Of a DNA stretch of 64,000 nt, positions 22,628-33,690 are shown piece after piece (position 1 is the first letter of the stretch; each line of letters opens with the position of its first letter). The stretch lies in assembly GCA_018340375.1 (NCBI GenBank), contig JAFFJZ010000069.1, positions 248,001 through 312,000 of the forward strand, written 5' to 3'. Source of the stretch: Gonatopus flavifemur. Its lineage: Eukaryota; Arthropoda; Insecta; Hymenoptera; Dryinidae. Both the position numbers and the translations under genes were made by a program. A model generated the notes under the pieces. That model made no database searches and was not told the DNA's origin. It saw nothing but the letters and a program-made list of their open reading frames with translations.

Positions 22628-22983
22628 CAGGGTGATTCAAAATTCCCGCATCGTGATAAGAATTCATGACAATAATCAATTTTTCCACAGTGTCGACGAA
22701 TTCAATCGTTCTACCTAGAGAATTTACCAATTTGTATGTTAGTAAATCGTATCGATTATACCGATCAGCTGATCGTATGAGCGCCCTCTGCAAGCACCTT
22801 CCTTTCTTGTTCTGTTATGACGCTCCTGAATGACCGATGGATCCACCTCATAATTAGTCAACTTTAATTAATTATATCCCGGAAATTATGCGTCGGAGAG
22901 CATTGCGCAAAAGGACAAATCGGTTTAGAATTTCATCAGGAATCTACTCCCAAAAAAGAGTGCGGGAATTTTGAATCACCCTG
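22628..22983. mobile_element. CAGGGTGATTC-ended MITE inside the DIRS element
   Basis: TIRs begin CAGGGTGATTCAAAATTCCC and end with the complement. TA flanks both sides (22626-22627, 22984-22985). 356 bp. It interrupts the DIRS pol frame, and the pol similarity resumes on both sides, so the insertion is younger than the DIRS copy. Non-autonomous Tc1/mariner type. Confidence 0.9.
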
Positions 22984-23034
22984 TATTCAAACACTGAATT
23001 TGCTAGCACCCATTCCGTATCATATGGTTTGATT

Positions 23035-23478
23035 CTAGACAATCTGTCTGCTTCTACGTTTTTTTTTTGATTTTATATATGAAGCAAATAACCATAGGTT
23101 CCTCTTTTCAGCCCATTGCCATATCTTTTTGGCTAATTGATTGAGATTTTCATATTTTATTCCGCCCATTTTATTAATATAAGAATTTGCTGTTACGTTA
23201 TCAATTCTGAGTAAGATTTCACAATTCAAAAAATTCGACGCTAGAGCTTTTAACGCTAAATAAACCGCTGAAAGTTCTAAAGAATTTATATGTCTTTTTT
23301 CTCCTTTTTCCCAGAAACCATGTACCTGATTTTCTGCACAAGTTGCACCCCAACCTGTTAAAGATGCGTCTGTATTTATAACGTGACTGAAATTATATGT
23401 TTTAATCTGATTACATGATGACATAATGTTTGTTTGCCACCAATTTAAATCCTCTTTCACTGATCGATCAATTATCAA
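23035..23478 (-). pseudogene. DIRS RNase H domain
   Basis: Reads TDASLTGWGATC (first Asp), SLELSAVYLALKAL (Glu) and LRIDNVTANSYINK (second Asp), the three acidic landmarks of RNase H in DIRS and retroviral-type pol. The frame ends in a run of adenines on the coding strand near 23060, where a frameshift is likely. It lies directly downstream of the reverse transcriptase piece and would degrade the RNA strand during replication. Confidence 0.85.
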
Positions 23479-23508
23479 TGGTTTTGAATAATCATTATCG
23501 TTGATAAT

Positions 23509-24225
23509 TCAATATTTGCATTTTAACCTTTCCAAACTCTTTACATATACCCAGCCATAGGCTACAGCCGGACAACTTGCTACCAAAACTCCTATTAAAT
23601 GAGCACACTCTTTAATTAAACAATTCTTTTTGATCAAAAAAGATTGCACTAAATCTTTAGTTTCCCTTTTCTTATCTGCAGTAAGTTCTAAACAAAATCT
23701 CTTTGAATCTAATATAAATCCTAAATTTTCACATCTTGTATCAGGTTCTAGTTGAATTTTTGATAAATTAACTATAAACCCTAAACTTTGTAAAAATTCC
23801 ATCGTTATCTTGACATTAATTTGACAAGATTCGTAACTTTCAGCAATACATAAAATGTCATCAAGATAGACAACCGACAATAAACCTTTAGACCTCAAAA
23901 AATCCATTAACGGCTTCATAATCTTTGTGAAAATAAGAGGACTAACCGATAACCCGAAAGGCAGGCAAGTAAATTCATACAATTCACCTTGAAATCCAAA
24001 TCTCAAGTATTTTTTACTTTCCTCATGCAATCTATTGATGACATATAATATCCATATTGTATCAACCTCTGAGCTGTTCTTATATCTTCTATTTTAAAAT
24101 GTTGAGGATTAATGGATTCGTTCAAACTTTTTAAATTTAAAATGAATCTGTTTCACCCATCTGGTTTTGGTACTAAAAAATACGACGATGAAAATTGATC
24201 TTGTTTTTCCTTACAATTCACTATG
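23509..24225 (-). pseudogene. DIRS reverse transcriptase, deleted and frameshifted
   Basis: The upstream portion (SSSYFLVPKPDG ... FILNLKSLN ... FKIEDIRTA) is in one frame. A short deletion and shift near 24030 join it to HEESKKYLRFGF, and the frame then runs through FTCLPFGLSVSPLIFTKI and the catalytic VVYLDDILCIAE. The order is typical of DIRS/Gypsy reverse transcriptases. The region normally holding the first catalytic Asp is damaged. Confidence 0.88.
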
Positions 24226-24617
24226 GCACCCTTATTTATCAAGTCATTAATACTGATTCTTAAATCATTAACCTCTTTTTCAGATCTAGTTGCTTCAATC
24301 GGTTATAAATTTTGCCTCACTCTTGTCTCAAATTTAATTTTATATCCTTTGATGCAGTCTAATATAAATTTATTTTGGGTTTTTTCTTTCCACTTATTTG
24401 AAAAACTATGCAGTCTACCCGCTGTATTACCTACATTCATCTCCTGTGTCGATCCTGTTTGGTATGCTGTCTCTTGGATGTGTATGGGTTGTATCTGTCC
24501 TTGAAAATCACTGGAGTTCAAATCTCTTTTTGATGATGATGCCATCTTACTATTCACATGATAAAATGGTTTTATATTTTTCTTCATCCTCTCTATATTC
24601 TTAGCTTCTTCAATTTT

Positions 24618-25136
24618 TTAATTAAGATTTGTCCCGTATAACCATTCATCAGTTTTTTTATTTTTCAAAATATCTTTCAAGTGATTATCTAAACCTAGTG
24701 ATATAAATGCTTTTCTTGCTATAAATTGTTTATGAAATAAATCTGCCATTAATTTTCCAGTATCACATATGTTCTCGAACAACACTACCTTGTCAACTTC
24801 TTCTTCGTCATCTTTCATCAACATAATAATGGCATCTCCTATACTTGCCAGTGCTGTTCCAATTACTTTTTGAGATTCGACAAAATGATTGTCTCTCTTT
24901 ACTGCGCCTTCATTTAAAACTACTGCAGTTATTTCCTCATTCAACTTTGGAGCTTGTAGCATCGGCGGAACTGCATATTTCTTAATTAATTTTTCTTGGT
25001 CATCCTTGGAGATTCCCTCTTCGATCCAAAATTTCCACCTCTTGGTTAGTGATGGATGAAGTTGTACCTGCTTTCTATCTGATTTTGTTGGATCTTTGCC
25101 CAACGCAGCCAATAAATCTTCAACTAACCAATCCAT
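24618..25136 (-). CDS. DIRS gag-like protein (172 aa)
   Basis: Open from ATG 25136 to 24618. Family-like features are WKFWIEEGISKDDQEKLIKKY, then PPMLQAPKLNEEI and a helical C-terminal half (SQKVIGTALASIGDAIIMLM). This pattern is common in the first ORF of arthropod DIRS elements. It may originally have continued into the frame at 24303-24587 (NRKE-type low-complexity). It probably packages RNA; that function is inferred from position. Confidence 0.7.
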   Translation of the reverse strand: MDWLVEDLLAALGKDPTKSDRKQVQLHPSLTKRWKFWIEEGISKDDQEKLIKKYAVPPMLQAPKLNEEITAVVLNEGAVKRDNHFVESQKVIGTALASIGDAIIMLMKDDEEEVDKVVLFENICDTGKLMADLFHKQFIARKAFISLGLDNHLKDILKNKKTDEWLYGTNLN

Positions 25137-25326
25137 CCCATATCCTCATCGTCCAACTCGAGTGGAGGATCTACTTGTTCTTGATCATTTGTATTTGGAT
25201 TTGTATTTTCTTTATTTGGAAGGATAAATTTTATTTGCTGTTACTTTTGATGTTCTTAAACTGTCTTGACTACATTGTACTACATTGTCTTTTGTAATCT
25301 CGAAGAACGGGGCTTGAAATATAATC

Positions 25327-26364
25327 TGTCGATGAAGCGATGTGTTGACAGGTTATTATTGACAGTTTATTATTATATTAAGAGGATAATTCAATAAATG
25401 GATGAATTGCAGGTGGTTACGGTTTATGTAATCAGGACAACAATAAACAATGAAATATAAATAATTTGAAGTGTGTATCACACAAAAAAATTAATGAAAA
25501 ATCAATAAATGATGAGGTTATCTATAGAAAAAAACATTGGAAAAGTTTGAGGGAGCTATAGATCTGTTGGTTACATTTGAAAACTTGAAAAATATAAAAA
25601 GATAAGCTCTGTATGATGTATCATTCATAAAAGACAATATTCCTTTGCAGACAAAAAAAAGCTCAACAGGTATACCGTAATCCCTGATGAACAGTCTGCT
25701 ACTGTTGGTTCTTCCCAACAGAACCACAGGCTGATGATCAGATAAATCATACAAGGTCTAGTCGAAAAGAATGATTCAAATTTATACATTACTTTTTAGG
25801 TGAAATCTTATCGGATATACCATAACCCCCTTACAAACAATCTACTATCAGGTTCTCCTGCTAGAGTCGTTGGGGAATGATCAAATGGATCAAATCGAGC
25901 ATGCTCAAGGGAAAAGATTCAAGTTTATTCGCAATTTCTCCACACGCCAGAGAATGAGGGATACATCATAGGCCTTCCGAAGTAGCCGATCAAAACCAGA
26001 TGACCAGCTACTTTAAGGCTCCACTGTCGATTTCTCTAATTAGGATCGTAGGCAATCGATGAAAAAGATCATACCGAGCCTGCTCAAGGGTTATTATTGA
26101 CGTTTATTTGCTCATTTTTTTAACAGGCAAAAGTATAATGGATACACCATAATATCCAATGGACAGTCTGCGAGTATCCACCATTCTGCAATCAGAATCG
26201 TGAACAAATAATGAAACAAAATAGTGAATAGATAATGAATGTAAATTCAATTATAGCAAGTTGGAAAAACATTCGAAAATAAGGTCAGTCACCGAGCACT
26301 TCAGGTATACTAAAATATGACATCCTGAATCAAAATTATGAACTATGTGCGAAATGGTTTCCCT
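25327..26364. repeat. diverged satellite-like units
   Basis: Repeated but diverged blocks contain GGATACACCATAA/GGTATACCGTAA, GACAGTCTGC and a downstream GAATCGT or AACCACAG segment at roughly 170-180 bp spacing. They resemble the better conserved units in the adjacent palindrome. No gene recognised. Confidence 0.5.
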
Positions 26365-28146
26365 AGATTCTTTGAGTAAAATTACAGGTGGATCAAGAAA
26401 AAGTAGAAAGAATGCAGGTATACTATACATCTGTATGTTACTTACCACCACGATCAATATCATCAGGTACCGTAGAAGGAAAATGAAGAAAAGGCAGGAG
26501 TGCAGTGGATATACCACAGGTCCTTGCGTTAGGTACACTATTATCAGATTCTTCCAATGGAATCACAGATAGATGAAGAAAAAGCAAGAAGGATGCATAT
26601 GTACCATACATCTTTATGTTATGTACCACAATGATCAATGTCATTAGGTAGCGTCATAGGAAAATGAAGAAAAGGCAGAAGTGCAGTGGATATACAAGTC
26701 CTTGCGTTGAATAACACCACTATCAGATTCTTCCAACAGAATCATAGGTGGATGAAGAAGAGCAAAAAGGATGTAGATGTACCATACATCTGTACGTTAA
26801 ATCCTACCATGATCATTAGGTAGCGTTGAAGGAAAATGCAGAAAAGATAGGAGCGCAGTGGATATACCACAAATCTTTGCATCGGGTGCATTCCACTGAC
26901 CAATTGACGAATGATTAGAGAGACTGTTTAGGATCAACTCAACGAAAATTGAGCAGATACAATATTCTGGTTATAGGAATTGCTACAGAACAACTACTGG
27001 TGAACTTGACTGATGTGACTGGATGTGACAATTCATTCTGAATGTTTTCTTCCAAAGTTCCATCTTTTCAGTTGTTCCATTCAAGCTGGATTATATTTGT
27101 GTTCTTACAAACCATCATTTTTTATCTTTACTTATCTTGGTTTTGGCATGATTCAATTCTCAAATATCATGAATATTAAATGGTTCGGATATTTGATACA
27201 ATATTGCTTTTTAATGATCATGAATCACTTTTAATACATTTTGAACATTTCATAGATCCTAGAGTTACTAAATCTCTCAACCCAAAATACTGTATGACAA
27301 TTTAATAAAATTCATGATATTTGAGGATTGAACCATTCCAAAACCAAGATAAGTAAAGATAAAAATGAAGGTTTGTAAGAACACAAATATAATCCAGCTT
27401 GAATGGAACAACTGAAAAGATGGAACTTTGGAAGAAAAAAATTTAGAATGAATTGTCACATCCAGTCACATCAGTCAAGTTGACCTGTAGTTGTTCTATT
27501 TCAACAATTTCTTGCAATAGTTGCAACAATTTCTGTAATCAGAATATTGTATCTGCTCAATTTTTGTCGAATTGATCCTAAACAGTCTTTCTAATCATTC
27601 GTCAATTGGTCAGTGGAATGCACCCGATGCAAAGATTTGTGATATATCCACTGCGCTCCTATCTTTTCTGCATTTTCCTTCAACGCTACCTCATGATCAT
27701 GGTAGGATTTAACGTACATATGTATGGTACATCTACATCCTTTTTGCTTTTTCTTCATCCACCTATGATTCTGTTGGAAGAATCTGATAGTGGTGTTATT
27801 CAACGCAAGGACTTGTATATCCACTGCACTTCTGCCTTTTCTTCATTTTCCTATGACGCTACCTAATGATATTGATCATTGTGGTACATAACATAAAGAT
27901 GTATGGTACATATGCATCCTTCTTGCTTTTTCTTCATCTACCTGTGATTCTATTGGAAGAATCTGATAATAGTGTACCTAACGCAAGGACCTGTGGTATA
28001 TCCACTGCACTCCTGCCTTTTCTTCATTTTCCTTCTACGCTACTTGATGATATTGATCGTGGTGGTAAGTAATATACAGATGTATAGTATACCTACATCC
28101 TTTCTACTTCTTTTTGATCCACCTGTAATTTTATTCGAAGAATTTA
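26365..28146. repeat. long palindrome built of ~178-bp tandem units
   Basis: The left arm (26365-27185) and right arm (27300-28146) are reverse complements with a small loop. Each outer arm holds three tandem units of about 178 bp (starting near 26367, 26548 and 26726 on the left). They share GATTCTTCCAA, ACCATACATCT, AGGAAAATGAAGAAAAG and GTGGATATACCA. The inner parts are unique sequence. The open frames in the arms are mirror images of each other and are not genes. Confidence 0.8.
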
Positions 28147-28261
28147 CTCACTGAAAAAACTTTTTCACTTGGGTACTCAGAAATAAGGATACTAGGATAA
28201 TATATAATCCAAGGGCCAAAATATTGATGAAAAATCAACAGAAACTCACGCGTTCAACGTA

Positions 28262-29672
28262 ATGGGTCTTCCTAATGTTGACGGTGTTTCTTCTTATTTG
28301 AATGCAGCAATGCAGTGTATATTGTAATGTGCTTCTAAGACAAAACAATTACTTTGATCCGACCCCAATGACATCATAAATACTTCGATTCAGAACTACA
28401 ATTCGCAAAAACCTTGATATCATAGCTTTAAAACAGCTTGCAGGTCCACAATACTTGCATAATCACCCACAAGATGCAGGAGAATTCATCGCTTCTTTTT
28501 GCGAAAATTCAATGGTTAATAAAAATTTAGTGAAACACCAAATAACTACCATAACGGAATGTACGAAATGTGAATATACCGAAAATATTGTTGTTACAAA
28601 TTGTGTTATAGGTTTTGCGCTACCTCTAATTTTACAAAAATCATTTGAGTTTCAAGAAATATTCAAGTTCAATTTTTCAACAAAATTTTTGAAGATTCTT
28701 GTGACAATTGTAATAACTTGCATAAAACTAAAAAATCAGTTATAACAGCATTTGAACAATATGTAATTGTGTAATTGATGATATTTAACCGTTAGCTGCC
28801 ACACTTGTTTGCCGTTGAGTAGCTGCCACACTGGGGTGTGACGCACCCCAGCGAAAGAAATCGACGATATGAATTTTCTATGTGATATTTTGACTCGCAA
28901 ATGTTTTTCGGTACATCTTGAGACCTTGTTCGATACTATAGTGTACAAATATTGGATCAATTTTCAAGTTGAATATAAAAACAATTATAGATATCTCGAA
29001 AACCAGGGAAAACAGGTTGTTTTACCAACAAATTCGAGAAACCTCAATTTTTCATTGAATGATTACACAATTCAACTGAGTACTCTTGAGATACATTTAT
29101 CTTATGACGAACAGTCCCAGAAGGGGGTTTTTTGAAAGCAGATAATAATTCCGACAAATGATAGGTGAAATTCTCAAAAAAATCAATTTTCTTATCTCTT
29201 GGAACTTGATCGATCATTCATTGTTAGGATGAAAATGAAGCAAGGCTGGTGCTTCCAGACAGATGCCATTTGCCTAGGCAAGCAAGTGGCTGGATTCAGT
29301 TGTTGAAATATGCCGCTATTAGCATGAATGTTTTCCATTAACGTGCCTCAAACTACACTTTTTTGAGCTCTGGGGTGCGATACACCCCAGTGTGGCAGCT
29401 AACGGTTAATCACAATGATGTTGAAGCAACAAAGGTAGAAAATATAAACATTAAAGCAGTACCAACTTCAAAAATTAAAATTGCACAACACTTTTATAAA
29501 GTTATAGCTGTTGTTTTTCATCAGGGTAAAAATATTTCTGAAGGGTAATTTCACATGCATGTTACGAAGTAAAGTTACAAAGTGGATATTTATTCATGAT
29601 CTGCAAGTTGAAGAGCGACATTGGCCACGTAATGCTAAAGACTCGTATATATATTCCTTTAAAAAGCAATAA
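28262..29672 (+). pseudogene. USP (peptidase C19)-like protein, broken and interrupted by an element
   Basis: From ATG 28262 the frame begins MGLPNVDGVSSYLNAAMQC, the N-terminal box of ubiquitin hydrolases. Serine occupies the catalytic-Cys position (family GNTCYLNA), and a TAA comes at 28325. Downstream, HPQDAGEFIASF corresponds to the QQDAHEF box and TECTKCEYTE to a Cys pair. A TTAA-flanked element (28789-29405) then cuts the frame. The C-terminal part resumes with YKVIAVVFHQGKNISEG, GNFTCMLRS and HWPRNAKDSYIYSLKKQ, where family members carry the catalytic His (EGHYT); here that position is lost at a frameshift near 29547. Clearly non-functional. It may come from a repeated or mobile gene rather than a single-copy host gene. 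Assigned by motif order only. Confidence 0.65.
28789..29405. mobile_element. TTAA-flanked MITE (piggyBac-type) in the USP-like frame
   Basis: The ends CCGTTAGCTGCCACACT and the complement are flanked by TTAA (28785-28788, 29406-29409). Just inside, CACTGGGGTGTG and CACCCCAG form hairpins at both ends. 617 bp, no transposase. CC-start termini in TTAA sites fit piggyBac. Confidence 0.88.
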
Positions 29673-30527
29673 TTTCGCTTCATCATGAAATTAGAATTCA
29701 ATTACTGTCATATTGTACAGTTTTGAAGAATATAGAATACCTTTATAATACCATAACGAACTAAATATTCTTGAAGAATTTTTTCGAATGATTTCGATGG
29801 TGGTCCACAAAATTCTAAAAATGTCTGGTACAGTACTAGAAAATGGCTTCAATCTGATATCTTGAAGATATATCTTTTTGTTGCATGATAAATATTTGAC
29901 ATCTCTTTACCCAGGTAGGAAAACTAGATCCCATTGAATGCTTTTGGAACCACAAAATGAATCACTGAAATGTCAGTAGAATGCAGTTCTTGGAGAATTC
30001 AAATCGCCTTCTGTCATCACTATATACAGTACAATATACAGTATGACATAAGGCGATTGGAATTCTCCAAGGACTCTATTCTTCTGACATTTCAGTAGTT
30101 CGTTTTGTGGTTACGAAAGAATTCAATGAGATCTAATTTCTGGAACTTTCGCTATCTGCTACTTTTCACAATGATTCAAAAGAGTGACCAAAAACTTTTT
30201 GCTACAAAGCTATCCTTAGCTTCATGCTTAACAGTACAAATTCTATCTCGCAAAAAAAATTTTTGTTGGATACCTTGAATATATTGTACGCAAGTTCCCT
30301 CTGTCTGTAAGATCTATGTTGTTTCGATTTTCTCACAATGATTTCTTGAAAACACTGGAAATTTCCGCACAAGACATGTTCAGCACAATATCGTGGGCTG
30401 TTTTGAGTGGTGTGAGCTGCTTTGAGCGCCAACTTATCAGTCAAGGAAAATTTAGTTTTCGGAATTCTTCACACGTATATTTGTTTATGGGAATTCGCTT
30501 TTCTTCCCTTCTTTTCTTCATTCTTTA
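29673..30527. repeat. gap with a small fold-back repeat (29915-30150)
   Basis: A diverged palindrome is centred near 30030. AATGCTTTTGGAACCACAAA and CACTGAAATGTCAG on the left are mirrored by CTGACATTTCAGTAGTTCG and GTGGTTACGAAAGAATTC on the right. GGCGATT blocks lie at the apex. The rest has no recognisable gene. Confidence 0.55.
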
Positions 30528-31821
30528 CGAGGGTGGATTGATAAGTTTCCGGCCTGACCAAGAAAAACAACGTTTTTAAGAATTTTTTTTTTTTTATTTC
30601 TCAACATAATCTCCTCCAAGGCTGATACATTTCTCATAGCGGTGTTCTAGTCTAGTAATGCCATCTCTATAGACTGATTCGTCAAGCTCCTCAAAATACC
30701 CATTTACAGCTTCGATTACTTCTTCATTGTCCGCAAATCTCTTACCGTCAAGCCATTTTTTGAGGTTAGGAAACAGATAATAGTCACTCGGGGCTAGGTC
30801 TGGAGAGTAGGGAGGGTGCAGCATTAATTCAAACTTCAGATCGTTGATTTTAGCCATCGCAACGATTGACGGGTGCGCTGGTGCGTTATCGTGATGAAAC
30901 AAGATTTTTTTCTTCGCCAGATGAGGTCGTTTAATTTTCACTTCGTGGCTCAAACGTTGCAATAAGTCTGCGTAGTATTGACCAGTGATAGTTTTACCCT
31001 TTTCAAGGTAATCAATGTATATAATACCTCTTGCATCCCAAAAAACAGTAGCCATAACCTTGTTCGCCGAAAAAATTGTTTTTGCCTTCTTTGGAGTTGG
31101 TTCCCCTGGTCCAATCCACTGTTTAGACTGTTCTTTGGTTTCAGGAGTGTAGTGGTGGACCCAAGTTTCGTCAACGGTTACGAATCGTCGCAAAAATTCG
31201 CTTGGATTACACTTATACAACGCCAAATGGGCGGTAGAAATGTTCTTTCGAATCAATTTTTGGTCGACTGTTAGCAAACGCGGCACCCATCTTGCACAGA
31301 GCTTTTCCATATACAAATGTTGGTGCAAAATATTTTGTACACGTTCATATGACATCTTACAGGTCTCAGCTATCTCACGAACTTTTAATCTGCGATCTTT
31401 CAGCACTATTTGATGGATTTTTTCGATCATATCTGGAGTTGTGACCTCAATGGGGCGTCCTGAGCGAGGCTCATCAGAGGTGCTCACACGACCCTTTTTA
31501 AACTCGGAAACCCACTGCTTAACGGTTGAATATGATGGGGAGGATGTCCCCAGTGTTGAGTCCATCTCTTCTCTAATTTCCTTCGGCGTTAACCCCTTCA
31601 AATAAAAGTATTTGATGACAGCACGATTTTCCAGCTTTTCCATTTTTACGAAAAACACAGAGGCGTCTTGGTCAGCGTGCTCTCAAAACTAAACTAACAT
31701 GGCGATCGGACTGAAACTATAGCTACAAGCTATCTAAGGATGGTACTATAGAACGCCACCTCAAGGTAGGCCTAGTGGCGCCATCTCTTGGTCAGGCCGG
31801 AAACTTATCAATCCACCCTCG
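30528..31821 (-). mobile_element. intact mariner element, copy 2
   Basis: 1294 bp between TA duplications (30526-30527, 31822-31823). TIRs and interior are almost identical to copy 1 at 6725-8018. The differences I can see are two coding changes and one base near the distal TIR (CCATCTCTTGG against CCATTTCTTGG). Confidence 0.97.
30594..31658 (-). CDS. mariner DD34D transposase (354 aa, intact, copy 2)
   Basis: Same domain order and catalytic residues as the copy at 6791-7855: two helix-turn-helix regions, an RSGRP linker, then VDETWVHH, HHDNAPAH and SPDLAPSDYY. It carries Asp at the position near residue 33 where copy 1 has Tyr (EEMDSTLG), and His instead of Asn in ISTAHLALY. The Asp version looks more typical. 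No stops or shifts, so it could encode active transposase. It sits 850 bp downstream of the broken USP-like frame. Confidence 0.97.
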   Translation of the reverse strand: MFFVKMEKLENRAVIKYFYLKGLTPKEIREEMDSTLGTSSPSYSTVKQWVSEFKKGRVSTSDEPRSGRPIEVTTPDMIEKIHQIVLKDRRLKVREIAETCKMSYERVQNILHQHLYMEKLCARWVPRLLTVDQKLIRKNISTAHLALYKCNPSEFLRRFVTVDETWVHHYTPETKEQSKQWIGPGEPTPKKAKTIFSANKVMATVFWDARGIIYIDYLEKGKTITGQYYADLLQRLSHEVKIKRPHLAKKKILFHHDNAPAHPSIVAMAKINDLKFELMLHPPYSPDLAPSDYYLFPNLKKWLDGKRFADNEEVIEAVNGYFEELDESVYRDGITRLEHRYEKCISLGGDYVEK

Positions 31822-32070
31822 TATTTCGATAATTTATTGCCGTCCAATGATGAGATGACTCATGGAAATCCAAGTGGATTTTTATATCACATAAGTTATC
31901 TGAGGACATTTCCTTCATTCCTACGATTGCCATAAACTCGACAGGAGTATTTCATTTTTATTTGGGTTCAGTTGGAAGCATATTCAGAAAAAAAAGTGAA
32001 ATCCCAAAAAAAAACTCCGAACAAGTGAAAAAATAACGCCAAGTACATGAAAATCCCCAAAACAAAGAAT

Positions 32071-32600
32071 AACAAAATCTAAAAACACATTCTAAAGGAA
32101 AATTTCCCTGCATTCAGAATTTCGAGGGGACATAAAAGGATATGCTCCATTTGAAAGAAAGAAGATATGAAATCAATATGAGCGACCAAGTACATTGGTT
32201 ATCCAAACGATATTTCAAAGATTTCTAGTATATTGTAACTTCAGTTTGTTTAAACTGTATTGAAGGTAATTTATGATTTTCAGAAAAGCATTATTGTATT
32301 AAAAAAATAAATAAAACAAACGTATCGTTCTGCCTGTACATAGATACCAAAGAGTGAAAAGAAGTAGAATTCCACAAAAGATACAAATGTCTCACAAAAA
32401 CCCCTAAAAACTCCAACACAGTAAAAAATAACGTCGAATCCCAAGAACCATACATACGTTTTACAATAACACTTGAAAAAAATCCTTGAAAAAAATACTT
32501 CACTCTTTCCGGAAGATTACTTGATGCAACAAATATACCATTAAAAAAAAGATGTCCCTACTCCAAATGCCAGACAAATCCGGACAACTTTTTCAGCTGG
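32071..32600. repeat. left inverted arm of a 7-kb structure (uninterrupted)
   Basis: About 530 bp that reappear reversed at 37003-39048. The arm here has none of the three insertions found in the other arm and so records the pre-insertion sequence. Outside 32071 the match to the right arm stops. Non-coding. Confidence 0.85.
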
Positions 32601-33001
32601 ATCTGTCTGGTTTTGTATGGTCTTGTCTGGTTTGCCAAATACAAGATTTGTGCCAAGTTTAAAATGAGTCAGGATTGATACGGCTTGCCAAAATGTCTGG
32701 TACAATCCAGATTGTTGGGTGAAAATTATGTCAGTTTTTGTATGTAAAGAACATAATCGGAAGAAGTTGCTGAGATTGGCTGGGACTGGCATGAAGAAAT
32801 AGTGACAGGGTGATACCGGTTTGCCAGTAAAAGAAATTGTGCCAGATTTTATAGGACTCGCCGATTAAGAACTTCGTCAGAACTACTCAGTCAATCACGC
32901 ATTCCTTGAATGTGCCGATCTGCATGGTATCGGCGGGTTGCTAGAGTGCTTGGAACCCTCTGGAGTACCAACACCAAAAAACTCCTCAGTTGACCATCAT
33001 A
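32601..33001. other. interior of the 7-kb structure, no gene
   Basis: Rich in CCAGAC/GTCTGG words (GTCTGGTTTTGTATGGTCTTG and similar), weakly matching the sequence just inside the right arm (36570-37000). No coding signal. Confidence 0.4.
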
Positions 33002-33690
33002 TTTGCTGATAATGCCTGGCCAGGAACGAGGATAGTTTTGACCGGGTAGCCGGTGTGCCAGCTCCCAGTAGGTTTTGTAGGGTTCGCCTGCGTGGGAAGC
33101 TGACTGGAAAACACCGTGATTCACATATTCCTGAAAATGTGCAGATCTCATGAGGATGGCCAGGTTTTTGAAGTGCTCGGAAATATCCGGCCCGCCGACA
33201 CAAAAACCTTTTCGGTCGGGCGTCAAATTTGCAGACAATGCCTGACAAAAAAAGAGATGGTTTTGACCGGGTAGCAGGTGTACCATCTCCTAGTAGGTTT
33301 TGTAGGGTTCGCCTGCAGGGAAAGCTGACTTGAATACACTGTGATCCACAAATTCCTAAAATATGCAGATCTCATGAGGATTGCCAGGTTTTTGAAGTGC
33401 TCGGAAATATCCGCCCCGCCGACACAAAAACCTCCTCGGTTGTGCGTCAAATTTGCTGACAATGCCGGACAAGAACAAGAGATGGTTTTGACCGGGTAGC
33501 AGATGTACCATCTCCTAGTAGGTTTTGTGGGGTTCGCCTGCGGGGAAAGCTGACTGGAATACACTGTGATCCACAAACTCCTAAAATATGCAGATGTCAT
33601 GAGGATTGCCGGGTTTTTGAAGTGCTCAGAAATAACCGCCCCGCCGACACAAAACACTTCTCGGTTGTGTTTCAAATTTGCGGACAAAGC
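33002..33690. repeat. tandem array, three units of about 225 bp
   Basis: Units start at TTTGC(T/A)GA(T/C)AATGCC near 33002, 33228, 33452 and 33677 (226, 224 and 225 bp). Each carries TTTTGACCGGGTAGC, GTAGGTTTTGT, GTTCGCCTGC, AGCTGACT and GCCCCGCCGACACAAAA. The minus-strand open frame across them exists because the period is close to a multiple of three. It has no recognisable domain. Confidence 0.85.

Larger units (their letters stand above)
20991..25326 (-). mobile_element. DIRS-type retroelement with inverted termini, degenerate
   Basis: An inverted terminal repeat of about 36 bp (TTCAAGCCCCGTTCTTCGAG at 20999-21018, its complement at 25298-25317) bounds the element. The interior on the minus strand reads gag-like, reverse transcriptase, RNase H, then tyrosine recombinase. 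That order and inverted termini are diagnostic for DIRS elements, which integrate through a tyrosine recombinase and leave no TSD. Frameshifts, a small RT deletion and a 356-bp MITE insertion make it defective. Confidence 0.92.

Noticed and set aside
26251..28154. Tandem repeats considered as a CRISPR-like array
   Set aside because: Units are ~178 bp, diverged and palindromically arranged in a eukaryotic sequence; no short repeats with unique spacers.
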